Shown here one piece after another: positions 45,064 to 52,857 of a stretch of DNA of 64,000 bases (position 1 is the stretch's first letter; every line of letters starts with the position of its first letter). The notes under the pieces are model-generated. The model was not told where the DNA came from. It searched no databases and saw only the letters and a list, made by a program, of their open reading frames with translations. Location: contig JAFPZX010000187.1 of assembly GCA_017417055.1 (NCBI GenBank), positions 62,001 to 126,000 on the forward strand, written 5' to 3'. Position numbers and translations under genes: made by a program. This stretch comes from Anaerolineaceae bacterium (GTDB lineage Bacteria > Chloroflexota > Anaerolineae > Anaerolineales > Anaerolineaceae).

Positions 45064-46296
45064 TTAGTCATTCATTGCTTCTTCGCAGTTGGCGACAGCT
45101 TCAGCAATCGCTTCGGCAGCGCTCATCTGACCGGAGGCAGCACGCTGGACCAGGAATTTGATCTCATTGCGGACCGTGTTCGCACCGGTGAAGGCCGGCA
45201 GCACATAGGCGTAATCCAGCTGTTCGCGCAGAGCGGCCAGAGCGATGTTATTGGAAACGAATTCCTGGAATTCCGGAGTTTCAGCAGCATCACGATACGG
45301 AGTGAAAGCGACAAGAGAAATTGCCCAGCGGGCAGCGTTTTCAGCATTGGTGAAGAATTCTACGAATTCAACAGCAGCTTTTTCCTGAGCTTCATTGGAA
45401 GCAAAGACCAGCGCGGAGCGGTTCCAGCCCGGGACCCAGTCAACACCGTCAACGGTCTTCGGCATCGGAGCAGCAGCCAGTTCATCATCACCCAGATCAA
45501 GATACGGCAGGCCGGCGGAAGAACCAACATAGGAAGCCAGAGCTTTGGCGCCCATGTCGTTGGAGAAGTAGTTACCGGTGGTCGGAGCAAGACCGAAGTA
45601 ACCGGCCTGAACGCCGTCGGCAAACCACTGGACGATGGCTTCGAATTCGGGGGTGTTGAAGAGGACTTTCTTGTTTTCAAGATCAACATATTCACCGCCG
45701 CTCTGCATCAGCAGGGTCTGGAAACCGTCGGTGAGGGAGTCGAAAGCGAATCCGGGGATACCCTTGGCTTCATAGATCTTCTTGGAAGCTTCAGTGACAT
45801 CGTCCCAGGTCTTCGGGCATTCGAGTCCGAGTTCATCAAAGATGCTCTTGTTGTAGAAGAAAATCGGGCCGGTGGTCTGGACAGCCATGGCATGCAGGCC
45901 ATTGTCAGAAAAGGCAGTATCTTCTTCATAAACACCGGCAGGAACGCGGCCTTTGTAGTCGGTGGTCAGGTACTTGTTCATATCCGGAGCAAGACCGTTG
46001 TCAACATATTCCGGCATCAGGGACGCATAGTTGAAGATGATATCCGGGCCGGTACCATTGGAAACAGCTTCATAGACTTTGGCTTCAAAACCATCCAACG
46101 GCTGAGATTCAGCGACAACTTCGATGTCCTCATGAGCTGCGTTGAACTCGGCAATGATGGATTCGAGGGTGTCCTTCTGACCTTCAGTGAACGTATGCCA
46201 CCAGGTAACGGTTACCTTGTCGGCAGCAGCGGCAGCGCCAGCCAGGGAAAGAACCATGACAGCGGCTAAAACAAACACAAACAGATTCTTTTTCAT
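45064..46296 (-). CDS. ABC transporter substrate-binding protein, UgpB-like (family 1)
   Basis: 410 residues. A signal peptide (about 1-25) ends AGAAAAAD without a lipobox Cys, so it is secreted by signal peptidase I. The mature protein opens VTVTWWHTFTEGQKDTLESI, the family-1 pattern. The YDxxx ligand loop is replaced by LMPEYVDNGLAPD. Trp residues for a sugar-like ligand occur at about 230 and 290. The ligand is suggested as glycerol-3-phosphate or a glycerophosphodiester because of the linked phosphodiesterase and the glp genes. A sugar cannot be excluded. Confidence 0.9.
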   Translation of the reverse strand: MKKNLFVFVLAAVMVLSLAGAAAAADKVTVTWWHTFTEGQKDTLESIIAEFNAAHEDIEVVAESQPLDGFEAKVYEAVSNGTGPDIIFNYASLMPEYVDNGLAPDMNKYLTTDYKGRVPAGVYEEDTAFSDNGLHAMAVQTTGPIFFYNKSIFDELGLECPKTWDDVTEASKKIYEAKGIPGFAFDSLTDGFQTLLMQSGGEYVDLENKKVLFNTPEFEAIVQWFADGVQAGYFGLAPTTGNYFSNDMGAKALASYVGSSAGLPYLDLGDDELAAAPMPKTVDGVDWVPGWNRSALVFASNEAQEKAAVEFVEFFTNAENAARWAISLVAFTPYRDAAETPEFQEFVSNNIALAALREQLDYAYVLPAFTGANTVRNEIKFLVQRAASGQMSAAEAIAEAVANCEEAMND

Positions 46297-46349
46297 ATTT
46301 TCTCCTATTGTTTGTACGGGAATGATTCCCCTTTTCTACCTTAGATATA

Positions 46350-46378
46350 ATAATAACTCATTTTTCGGTTTGTTACAA
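46350..46378 (-). promoter_or_regulatory. Promoter of the Ugp-like operon
   Basis: On the minus strand TTGTAA (46373-46378), a 17-base spacer and TATTAT (46350-46355) lie about 50 bases before the binding-protein ATG. AGGAGA is the ribosome site. A GGGGAATCATTCCC palindrome (46318-46331) between the -10 and the ATG could be an operator. Confidence 0.6.
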
Positions 46379-46452
46379 GGGAATCTAAAAGGAAGCAGTA
46401 ATCTGATTTTAGCATAGGCAATAGGTAATAGGCATTAGTGAATAATGTGCAG

Positions 46453-47370
46453 CTATTCTTTCAGAAACCGCCGCAAGGCATCTTTCCAGTCTGGAAGGGG
46501 GGTAAAACCGGCCTCAACAAGTTTAGATTTATCGAGGCGGCTGTTGAAGGGACGGACAGCTTTCGAGAGCCCATATTCCTCTGTCGTGACGGGGATTACT
46601 TCTGTCGTCATTCCTGCCTGCTGATAGATTTCTTTGGTAAAGTCATACCAGGAGATGAAGGCACCAGGGACACACTCGGAGTTGGTAGCGTGATAATAAC
46701 CGTATTTCTCCGTCTCCACCATATCTGCCAGGAGTCTGGAAAGATCCTGGGTATAGGTGGGTGTACCGATTTGATCGTTGACTACGCGCACCGCGTCATG
46801 CGATGTACCGACCCTCAGCATGGTCTTGATAAAATTATTTCCGTTTTTCCCGAAGACCCAGGCAATGCGGACGATAAAGTACTTCTCCAGAAGCTCTGCG
46901 ACAGCCAATTCGCCTTCCAACTTACTCTGTCCGTAAACGTTCAACGGGCGGTAATCTTTGCAGTCAGGCTCCCAAGGTTCGGTGCCCTGTCCATCGAAGA
47001 CGTAGTCGGTGGAAATATAGACCATCTTCGCGTCCACTGCTTTGGCGGCCTCAGCGATATTACGGGTGCCCCGTGCGTTGATGGCAAACACCTTCTCCCG
47101 GTTTTCCGCATCTTCCGCGGCATCTACCGCGGTCCAGGCGGCGCAGTGAACGATGACATCGGGATGAACGGCTCGGATCACATCCCCCACCATTTCCCGG
47201 TTGGTGATATCCAGTGGGATATAGGAATATAAAGAAGATGACGGTGTTTCGGTGATCCCGGTTCCTTCGGCATAAATATCCGACCCGACTGTTTGATACC
47301 CGCGGGAGAGGGCTTCGTTCACTACATCATGACCGAGCTGCCCGCACACTCCTGTTACAAATATTTTCAT
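46453..47370 (-). CDS. rfbD: dTDP-4-dehydrorhamnose reductase
   Basis: 305 residues from the ATG at 47370, which has GGTGAG seven bases upstream (a GTG at 47382 is the alternative). The NAD(P) loop is TGVCGQLGHDV and the short-chain dehydrogenase active site is YISTDYVFDG with YGQSKLEGE. It catalyses the last step to dTDP-rhamnose. It follows rfbA by about 15 bases. Confidence 0.94.
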   Translation of the reverse strand: MKIFVTGVCGQLGHDVVNEALSRGYQTVGSDIYAEGTGITETPSSSLYSYIPLDITNREMVGDVIRAVHPDVIVHCAAWTAVDAAEDAENREKVFAINARGTRNIAEAAKAVDAKMVYISTDYVFDGQGTEPWEPDCKDYRPLNVYGQSKLEGELAVAELLEKYFIVRIAWVFGKNGNNFIKTMLRVGTSHDAVRVVNDQIGTPTYTQDLSRLLADMVETEKYGYYHATNSECVPGAFISWYDFTKEIYQQAGMTTEVIPVTTEEYGLSKAVRPFNSRLDKSKLVEAGFTPLPDWKDALRRFLKE

Positions 47371-47385
47371 AGCTTTACTCACCGA

Positions 47386-48273
47386 TCAATATTTCACTTT
47401 TCCGTCAGCGACGGCTTTCAGATGCTCGCCATAGGGAGATTTTCCATAATGTTCTGCGGATTCGCGGAGTTTTTCTTTGCCGATAAAGCCGTTGATGAAG
47501 GCGATTTCCTCCGGAGCGGAAATGGTGATCCCCTGCCGGCTCTGGATCATTTCGACGAAATTCGAAGCGGTCAGCAGGCTGTCCATGGTTCCGGTGTCCA
47601 GCCAGGCGAATCCGCGGCCGAGCAGCTGGACATCCAGCAGACCCCGGTCCAGGTACATCTCATTAAGTGTGGTGATTTCCAATTCGCCTCTTGCGGATGG
47701 TTTGATCTGCGCGGCCATCTCGCTGACGCCGGCGGGATAAAAATACAGCCCGGTGACGGCGTAATTGCTCTTGGGCTGTCTGGGTTTTTCTTCGATGGAG
47801 ATCGCATGACCGGCCTCGTCAAATTCAACCACGCCGAAGCGTTCGGGGTCGGGAACGTAGTAACCAAAGACGGTGGCGCGATCGTTCTCTTCGGCGTTCT
47901 TCGCGGCAGCTTTCAGGATGCTCCTGAATCCGGTGCCGTAAAAGATGTTATCGCCCAGGATCATGGCGCCGGGACCGCCCGCCAGGAAGTCTTTTCCCAG
48001 AATAAATGCCTGCGCAAGTCCGTCGGGAGAAGGCTGGACGCAATAGGAAAGTGAGATTCCAAACTGGCTTCCGTCCCCGAGCAGTGACTCAAAGCGGGGC
48101 AGGTCCTCCGGAGTACTGATGATCAGGATCTCCCGAATCCCCGCCAGCATCAGGGTGCTTAGCGGATAGTAGATCATCGGTTTGTCATAGATCGGCAGCA
48201 GCTGTTTGCTGGTGACACGTGTCAGCGGATAAAGCCGCGTCCCGGCTCCACCCGCAAGTATGATTCCTTTCAT
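47386..48273 (-). CDS. rfbA: Glucose-1-phosphate thymidylyltransferase
   Basis: 295 residues from the ATG at 48273 with AGGAGAG upstream; the open frame runs 18 codons further. The nucleotide-binding opening is [18 protein letters not shown], and the family motif [17 protein letters not shown] and the metal site LGDNIFYG are complete. It makes dTDP-glucose, the first step of dTDP-rhamnose synthesis. rfbB is absent from the window and rfbC lies 2 kb away with an internal stop. Confidence 0.96.
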   Translation of the reverse strand: MKGIILAGGAGTRLYPLTRVTSKQLLPIYDKPMIYYPLSTLMLAGIREILIISTPEDLPRFESLLGDGSQFGISLSYCVQPSPDGLAQAFILGKDFLAGGPGAMILGDNIFYGTGFRSILKAAAKNAEENDRATVFGYYVPDPERFGVVEFDEAGHAISIEEKPRQPKSNYAVTGLYFYPAGVSEMAAQIKPSARGELEITTLNEMYLDRGLLDVQLLGRGFAWLDTGTMDSLLTASNFVEMIQSRQGITISAPEEIAFINGFIGKEKLRESAEHYGKSPYGEHLKAVADGKVKY

Positions 48274-48292
48274 TTTTCTCTCCTGAAAACAA

Positions 48293-48340
48293 AATCGGGG
48301 GCTGTACCATAAAGGGACAGTCCCCATTACTATTTAATTT
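48293..48340. repeat. GGGACAGTCCC-type palindrome upstream of rfbA
   Basis: AATCGGGGGCTGTACCATAAAGGGACAGTCCCC has the same two-part layout as 30692-30737, with one half decayed. It lies between divergent rfbA and the antitoxin gene. Confidence 0.45.
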
Positions 48341-48399
48341 TTTCACAAAACAAAATTATGTTAGAATTATGGAAAGTATTACTTTCTAAGGAGTTGGAA

Positions 48400-48747
48400 A
48401 TGCTTACACAAGTGCGCGCTAAATCACAAATTACAATTCCGGGAGCTATTGTCAATCGGCTCGGAATTCAGGAAGGGGATCAGCTTGATGTAACGGAAAA
48501 GGACGGCGTTATCCAATTGGTTCCGGTTGCGGTATATCCGAAATCGTATATTGAACAACTGCAAGCCGAAATTGCACAGCTGAAAGGTCTGCAAAAAAAC
48601 ACAAATCAAACCATCCCAAATCAACCCGCTCCCACGCACAAAAGAATCGGCGCCGGAAGAGATTTATACCGGGGATCGATAACGCTCGAAGATTTTGACC
48701 GCGATAATGAACAAATTGCGGAAATGCTCATGGGTGGTGACCTATGA
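48400..48747 (+). CDS. AbrB/MazE-type antitoxin
   Basis: 115 residues from the ATG at 48400 with AAGGAG upstream. The swapped-hairpin DNA-binding domain (residues 1-45) reads RAKSQITIPGAIVNRLGIQEGDQLDV. The C-terminal half has a short helical coil and a segment containing R-D-L-Y-R-G-S-I-T-L-E-D-F that likely wraps around the toxin. Its stop overlaps the toxin ATG by four bases (ATGA). The toxin partner carries a nonsense codon, so this antitoxin may be an orphan. Confidence 0.85.
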   Translation: MLTQVRAKSQITIPGAIVNRLGIQEGDQLDVTEKDGVIQLVPVAVYPKSYIEQLQAEIAQLKGLQKNTNQTIPNQPAPTHKRIGAGRDLYRGSITLEDFDRDNEQIAEMLMGGDL

Positions 48748-49148
48748 ATCTGCTTCTTGATACACACATCGCCCTGTAGGCAATTCTTGATGATGAACTC
48801 CTGCCGCAAAATGCAAGGGATTTGATTCTGGACACCGCAAACGAGATTTATTACAGTTCCGTTTCCACCTGGGAAGTTCTTTTAAAACATTCTTCGGATC
48901 CCCAAAATCTTTATATCACTGTAAAGCAATTTATAGAACGCTGTCAATATTCCGGATTTATCTCTGTAAATCTTTCGGATAAACACATTTCTGCCGTGGA
49001 AACGCTGTCCCGTCCGGAAAATGCTCCGGAACATAAGGATCCGTTTGACAGACTGCTTTTGTCACAGGCAAAAACGGAAAACCTGATTTTTGTCACCCAC
49101 GATAAAAAATTTTCAGATTATAGCGAAGACTGTGTGATTATTGTATGA
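48744..49148 (+). pseudogene. PIN-domain toxin with an in-frame amber codon
   Basis: From the ATG at 48744 the frame reads MNLLLDTHIAL, then TAG at 48777-48779, then continues without further stops to 49148 with the rest of a VapC/PIN protein (STWEVLLKH, HKDPFDRLLLSQA, LIFVTHDKKF). The family usually has Trp here (L-L-L-D-T-H-x-x-L-W), so a TGG to TAG change is the simplest cause. Catalytic acidic residues before and after the stop are intact. The truncated product would be 11 residues; internal restart is possible but would lose the first acidic ligand. Confidence 0.85.
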
Positions 49149-49532
49149 TCTGCCACTTGACAAGGATCAAAATTATTTCTATAAATATAAATAGATATGG
49201 GATTTATTCCCGGGTGGGTTGGCACCCTGAAAAATCCGAAATTGCAGCCGGGATTATGTGACCGGACAGTCGGCGGACGACAGAAAAACCAGCCATTCAA
49301 GAAAGTGACAATTTGCCATTCTGCACATCTGTCACTTTCTTTTTGCAATAGAGATGAGTCATAGATAAACGTGAAGCTGTCAAAATCGTAACAAATTGCG
49401 CGAAACAATATGAAGCTGAGCTAAATAGAAGATCTCTTTTATAATATTTTGGGAAAACATAATAAAAGTCAATTCTGTAGAACTGGCTTTCCGTAGTGAG
49501 TATTAAACAGTTACTTTCGAAAATTCAAAAAA
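49149..49532. other. Intergenic region after the PIN remnant, with terminator hairpin
   Basis: About 380 bases without a gene. GAAAGTGACA (49301-49310) and TGTCACTTTC (49330-49339) pair perfectly and are followed by TTTTT on +, forming an intrinsic terminator for the rightward toxin-antitoxin unit. The rest is AT-rich with no recognised element. Confidence 0.5.
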
Positions 49533-50384
49533 TTATGCCATTTTCCTCCGTATGGAGGCCTTTTTTTCGTGAGAGGGCAAAGTAAATCCATTTTTGATCA
49601 TTTGCATTTTGAATTCCTTTGGCGTCAGCTGTGCTTCTTTCGCTGCAAATGCAACTGACATTCCACCCTTCTCAACATAGCTGAATAGATTCATTAATCG
49701 ATCATACATTAATTGCTCACGGACCAATTGTTCAACCTTTTCACACATCTCAATCTTCCCCTTCTCTGTATTGATAAATAAGAACTTTCTTTGAGAGAAA
49801 TACGGGAATTTCTCTGAATTATATGTATCCCGGTCTGTAAATAATTCCATTAATTCAGATACATTTTTATTTAACTCATTATCATATTTTTTTACTGACG
49901 CATTCACATAAATCTCAACAAAACCGTCATCCCGAATTGTTCCGGTTTCGCGAATTGTTCTGTCTATATGGTAAATCGGATATCCCTCTTTAAAAATATC
50001 AAATGATGTTATATAAATTACAATGACACGAGCAACGTCTTTAAATCTTACACTTTTTGGCGTTTCATTTGCAGTGATAACGGATGCATTATATCGTACA
50101 CGCGCTTCATGATCATCGTTATCCGGTTTTTGAACCTCTACATTAACATAAACACCATTATTAAGTCTGCATAAACAATCGAGTCGGACAGAACGACCTT
50201 GGAGATTTCCGATACTATCTTGTGAAATAACTTGAATTACTTCAACTTTTTCACCCAGAATAGCTGATATAATTTCCTGACAGGTCTCCTTGCTTTCGCA
50301 AATTTTCTGAAACAGTACATCATCCATGGGCACTAATTTCTGTACTGTATTAATTGTATTTTCAGAATATTCCTTTTTATCCAT
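49533..50384 (-). CDS. Rpn-family / PDDEXK nuclease-type transposase-like protein
   Basis: 283 residues from the ATG at 50384; the ribosome site is weak, and the open frame extends 20 codons upstream. The N-terminal half matches the PD-(D/E)XK transposase-nuclease family (Rpn): L-V-P-M-D-D-x-x-F near the start, then VRLDCLCRLNNGVYVNVEVQK with the Asp ... Glu-x-Gln-Lys catalytic set. The C-terminal part has short helices and a basic tail. These proteins cut DNA and promote RecA-independent recombination in tested members. It is AT-rich relative to rfb genes and interrupts the rhamnose locus. Confidence 0.85.
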   Translation of the reverse strand: MDKKEYSENTINTVQKLVPMDDVLFQKICESKETCQEIISAILGEKVEVIQVISQDSIGNLQGRSVRLDCLCRLNNGVYVNVEVQKPDNDDHEARVRYNASVITANETPKSVRFKDVARVIVIYITSFDIFKEGYPIYHIDRTIRETGTIRDDGFVEIYVNASVKKYDNELNKNVSELMELFTDRDTYNSEKFPYFSQRKFLFINTEKGKIEMCEKVEQLVREQLMYDRLMNLFSYVEKGGMSVAFAAKEAQLTPKEFKMQMIKNGFTLPSHEKKASIRRKMA

Positions 50385-50521
50385 GGAACTTACAATTGCT
50401 ATCCTTCCGTGATTAAGAATAACACAATTTGAACTGAAAATCAAGTATTTTCTTCTCTGATTTTACGCTCATTCCGGTACAGGTAGGAGTGGGTAAAGTG
50501 CGAATGTTCGTCCACTCACGC

Positions 50522-51121
50522 TTATTTCTTTCTAAGACAGTCCCACTTTTTATCCTTATCGGAGAGGTTCAGCATTGTACCGTCGGAAAGGTAGTAGGGA
50601 GAGGGGTCGGCGCTGCCGGGGTAATCTCCCACCACACCGGGCCATTGGATGCCGATGGTTGGATCATTCCAGGCGATGCCGCCTTCGTCATTGGGGTGAT
50701 AGAAGTCGTCGCATTTATAGCAGAATTCGGCGGTATCGGAGAGGACAAGGAACCCGTGGGCGAAGCCGCGGGGTATGAGGAATTGTTTCTTGTTTTCTTC
50801 GGAGAGCAGCTCTCCGTGATATTTCCCGTAGGTCGGGGAACCAGGCCGCAGGTCCACGGCGACATCAAAAACCTCACCCTAAATGCTCCGCACAAGCTTG
50901 GTCTGGGGATAGTTGATCTGGAAATGCAGCCCGCGCAGCACGCCTTTGGTGCTCATGCTTTGGTTGTCCTGCACGAAGTCGATGTCGAACCCGGCCTCCG
51001 CCATGTCCCGGGCGGACCAGGTCTCCATAAAATATCCGCGGCTGTCTCCATGCACCGCAGGCATGATCACACACAGCCCCTCAATGCCATTGAGGGCATA
51101 GTCAATATGTATTTGTCCCAT
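50522..51121 (-). pseudogene. rfbC: dTDP-4-dehydrorhamnose 3,5-epimerase with an in-frame amber codon
   Basis: Two open segments in the same frame are split by one TAG at 50879-50881. The first ends KLVRSI; the second begins GEVFDVAVDLRPGSP. The family has a single polar residue (Arg, Gln or Lys) between, so one base change explains the stop. The first part has VIMPAVHGDSRGYFMETW and GVLRGLHFQ; the second has FLIPRGFAHGFLVLSD and YHPNDEGGIAWNDP, all normal. Total length with the gap restored is about 199 residues, as usual. The reading frame is otherwise perfect, so the change is recent, an assembly error, or suppressed. Confidence 0.88.
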
Positions 51122-51157
51122 GATTTTTATACTCCGGGGTTTATGATTTTAAGGGAA

Positions 51158-51215
51158 ATTGGTAGTTGATGGTTGGCAGGTAGTGGTTAGCAGCAAGGCG
51201 TCAGGATTTCAGGAA
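51158..51215. repeat. TAGTTGATGGTTGG / GTAGTGGTTAG tandem-word tract
   Basis: Degenerate 7-8-base words GGTAGTT, GATGGTT, GGCAGGTAGTGG and GTTAGCAG sit just upstream of rfbC. They resemble the TAGTTGGT words at 1567. Confidence 0.5.
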
Positions 51216-51265
51216 TTTCATGTATTGGAGGTAACGCTTGCCATCGTTTTCGCTGATTTTAGCGT

Positions 51266-52261
51266 CTATTTTTCTTTAGCGGTGAGATCCTCCAGCGCTT
51301 TTACGGCAGGGGCATATCCCTGGGCGGCGGATGATTTGAATAAGGCTAATGCTTCTTCATTTGATTGGGCTACACCGATACCATCCCGATACATGCATCC
51401 CAGTTCATACTGAGCACTGCTCAGCCCATGATTTGCGGAAAGGCGGTAATATTTAGCTGCCTGTATATAGGATTGCTCTACTCCCCAGCCATTGTAATAT
51501 AAATTTCCCATTCCATATTGTCCCCAACGATTATTCTGATCAGCAGAGGCCTGAATATATTCCAATGCCTTTTCATAGGACTTCACTACCCCAATGCCAT
51601 CCCGATACATTCTCCCGACCTCATATTGAGAATTGGTATTTCCCAAAGCTGCGGCTAATTCAAACAATTTGAAAGCATTTTCATAAGATTGTTCGACTCC
51701 CTGTCCGCCATAATATCGCCAGGCTAATTCATGCATAGCCACGGAATAGTCCTGATCAGCTGCCAATTGATAAAGCTCAGCCGCTTTTTCATAAGATTGT
51801 TCCACACCATTTCCCCGACGATATCGATTTGCGTTCTCAGTTAAGGTTTGAGCATCTCCAACTTCCAAATACTTTCGATAATAGAAAGAGGCTGTTTCGA
51901 AGGATTGCTCAACACCAAGAGCTTGCACATACATTGGCCACAATTCCCGCTGCGCGGAAACGTTTCCCGCATCAGCTGCTTTTTTATAATGTTCAGCCGC
52001 TTTTTCATAGGATTGTTCTACCCCCCGGCCATGATAATATAAGGAGCCAAGATAATAGTCGGCAGCGGGTATCCCTTCTTTGGAAGCTTCTTGAAGATAA
52101 GCTAATGCATCTGAATATTCGCCCCGAAAGTAAGCAAGCCTTCCGGAATAGAACGCATCATTGAAATCAGATGAATTTTTTTCATCCTGATTCTGAGAAT
52201 ATACTGGTGTATAAAAAGAGCAAAAAACGATGAAAATAAGAATCAGATATATATTTTTCAT
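51266..52261 (-). CDS. Secreted Sel1-repeat protein
   Basis: The start at 52261 (331 residues) follows GAAAGGTG by eight bases and opens with a signal peptide (about 1-22, ending VYSQ); the open frame upstream is not real. After a TPR-like first helix pair, seven to eight Sel1 units of about 36 residues follow, each with A-x-x-x-L-G-x-x-Y-x-x-G-x-G-V-E-Q-S-Y-E-K-A. The G-V-E-Q-S-Y phrase is nearly identical in most units, so the array has expanded recently or is kept uniform. Such proteins act as binding scaffolds. No enzyme domain is present. Confidence 0.88.
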   Translation of the reverse strand: MKNIYLILIFIVFCSFYTPVYSQNQDEKNSSDFNDAFYSGRLAYFRGEYSDALAYLQEASKEGIPAADYYLGSLYYHGRGVEQSYEKAAEHYKKAADAGNVSAQRELWPMYVQALGVEQSFETASFYYRKYLEVGDAQTLTENANRYRRGNGVEQSYEKAAELYQLAADQDYSVAMHELAWRYYGGQGVEQSYENAFKLFELAAALGNTNSQYEVGRMYRDGIGVVKSYEKALEYIQASADQNNRWGQYGMGNLYYNGWGVEQSYIQAAKYYRLSANHGLSSAQYELGCMYRDGIGVAQSNEEALALFKSSAAQGYAPAVKALEDLTAKEK

Positions 52262-52672
52262 AATCAAAACACCTTTCAAAAAATTATCCAAAAAACCGAT
52301 CCGGTTTACCGGATTTGAGCTTCTTTGCTTTCTACGTGCATCGCACGGATGGGACAGTTTAACAGTGCAACTCGCACAAAACTCCCGCTCTGAATCTAAT
52401 CGAGCGAAGCTCGTGCTTTGCAGAGCAGGTTTCCCAGTATAGTGACTTTTCCATGCTCGCTGATGCAATTCGGTGGTCACTTATCCATCCGTGCCGACAT
52501 CATGGCAGCGGGCAAATGGCCCGATGCTTGGGCTGCCCGTGAACATTTTTAATTCCGGGATTCAATACCGATCCGTTTCCGAGACCGGAACAATTACCCC
52601 AAATCCGGTTTAATTATTACAGAATTGAGCAGTTATTACTGAGACAAGGGACTTGCCTTAGTGTCACTTTCA
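52262..52672. other. Gene-free region with several repeat fragments
   Basis: About 400 bases without a gene. 52379-52430 is copy 2 of the 50-bp repeat at 36792. 52503-52540 folds as GGCAGC / GCTGCC around an inner GGGC / GCCC. 52551-52640 (TTCCGGGATTCAATACCG ... GAATTGAGCAGTTATTACT) is a diverged copy of the gene-end element described at 52761. Confidence 0.5.
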
Positions 52673-52733
52673 GAAAAAAATCAGCTCCTGTTTTATATGG
52701 TACAGGCTGTACCTGACTAACAAAACAGGAGCT
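52673..52733 (-). terminator. Terminator of the diadenylate-cyclase-like gene
   Basis: AGCTCCTGTTTT and AAAACAGGAGCT pair perfectly (12 bp) across a 27-base loop; on the minus strand it is followed by GATTTTTTTC. It lies about 120 bases after the gene's stop. Confidence 0.75.
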
Positions 52734-52760
52734 TCTCTTTGTTCTCCCTGAGATAAACAT

Positions 52761-52857
52761 TTTTGATTTCGAGGTTCAATGCCGCCGACTCGTTTAAGGT
52801 TTCAAAACGTTTATCTGATAAACTAAGTTTATATTCGCGAATTTAAGCAGCTATCCA
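52761..52857. repeat. Gene-end element, copy B
   Basis: It starts TTTTGATTTCGAGGTTCAAT, contains TTTATCTGATAAACT and ends GAATTTAAGCAGCTATCC. The CTA in the last part is the TAG stop (minus strand) of the gene at 52851. Similar elements end at the stops of the genes at 54588 and 56223. Confidence 0.55.

Noticed and set aside
48777..50881. Alternative genetic code with TAG as sense
   Set aside because: addA, glpK, lplA and others end at TAG exactly where their families end, and prfA is intact.
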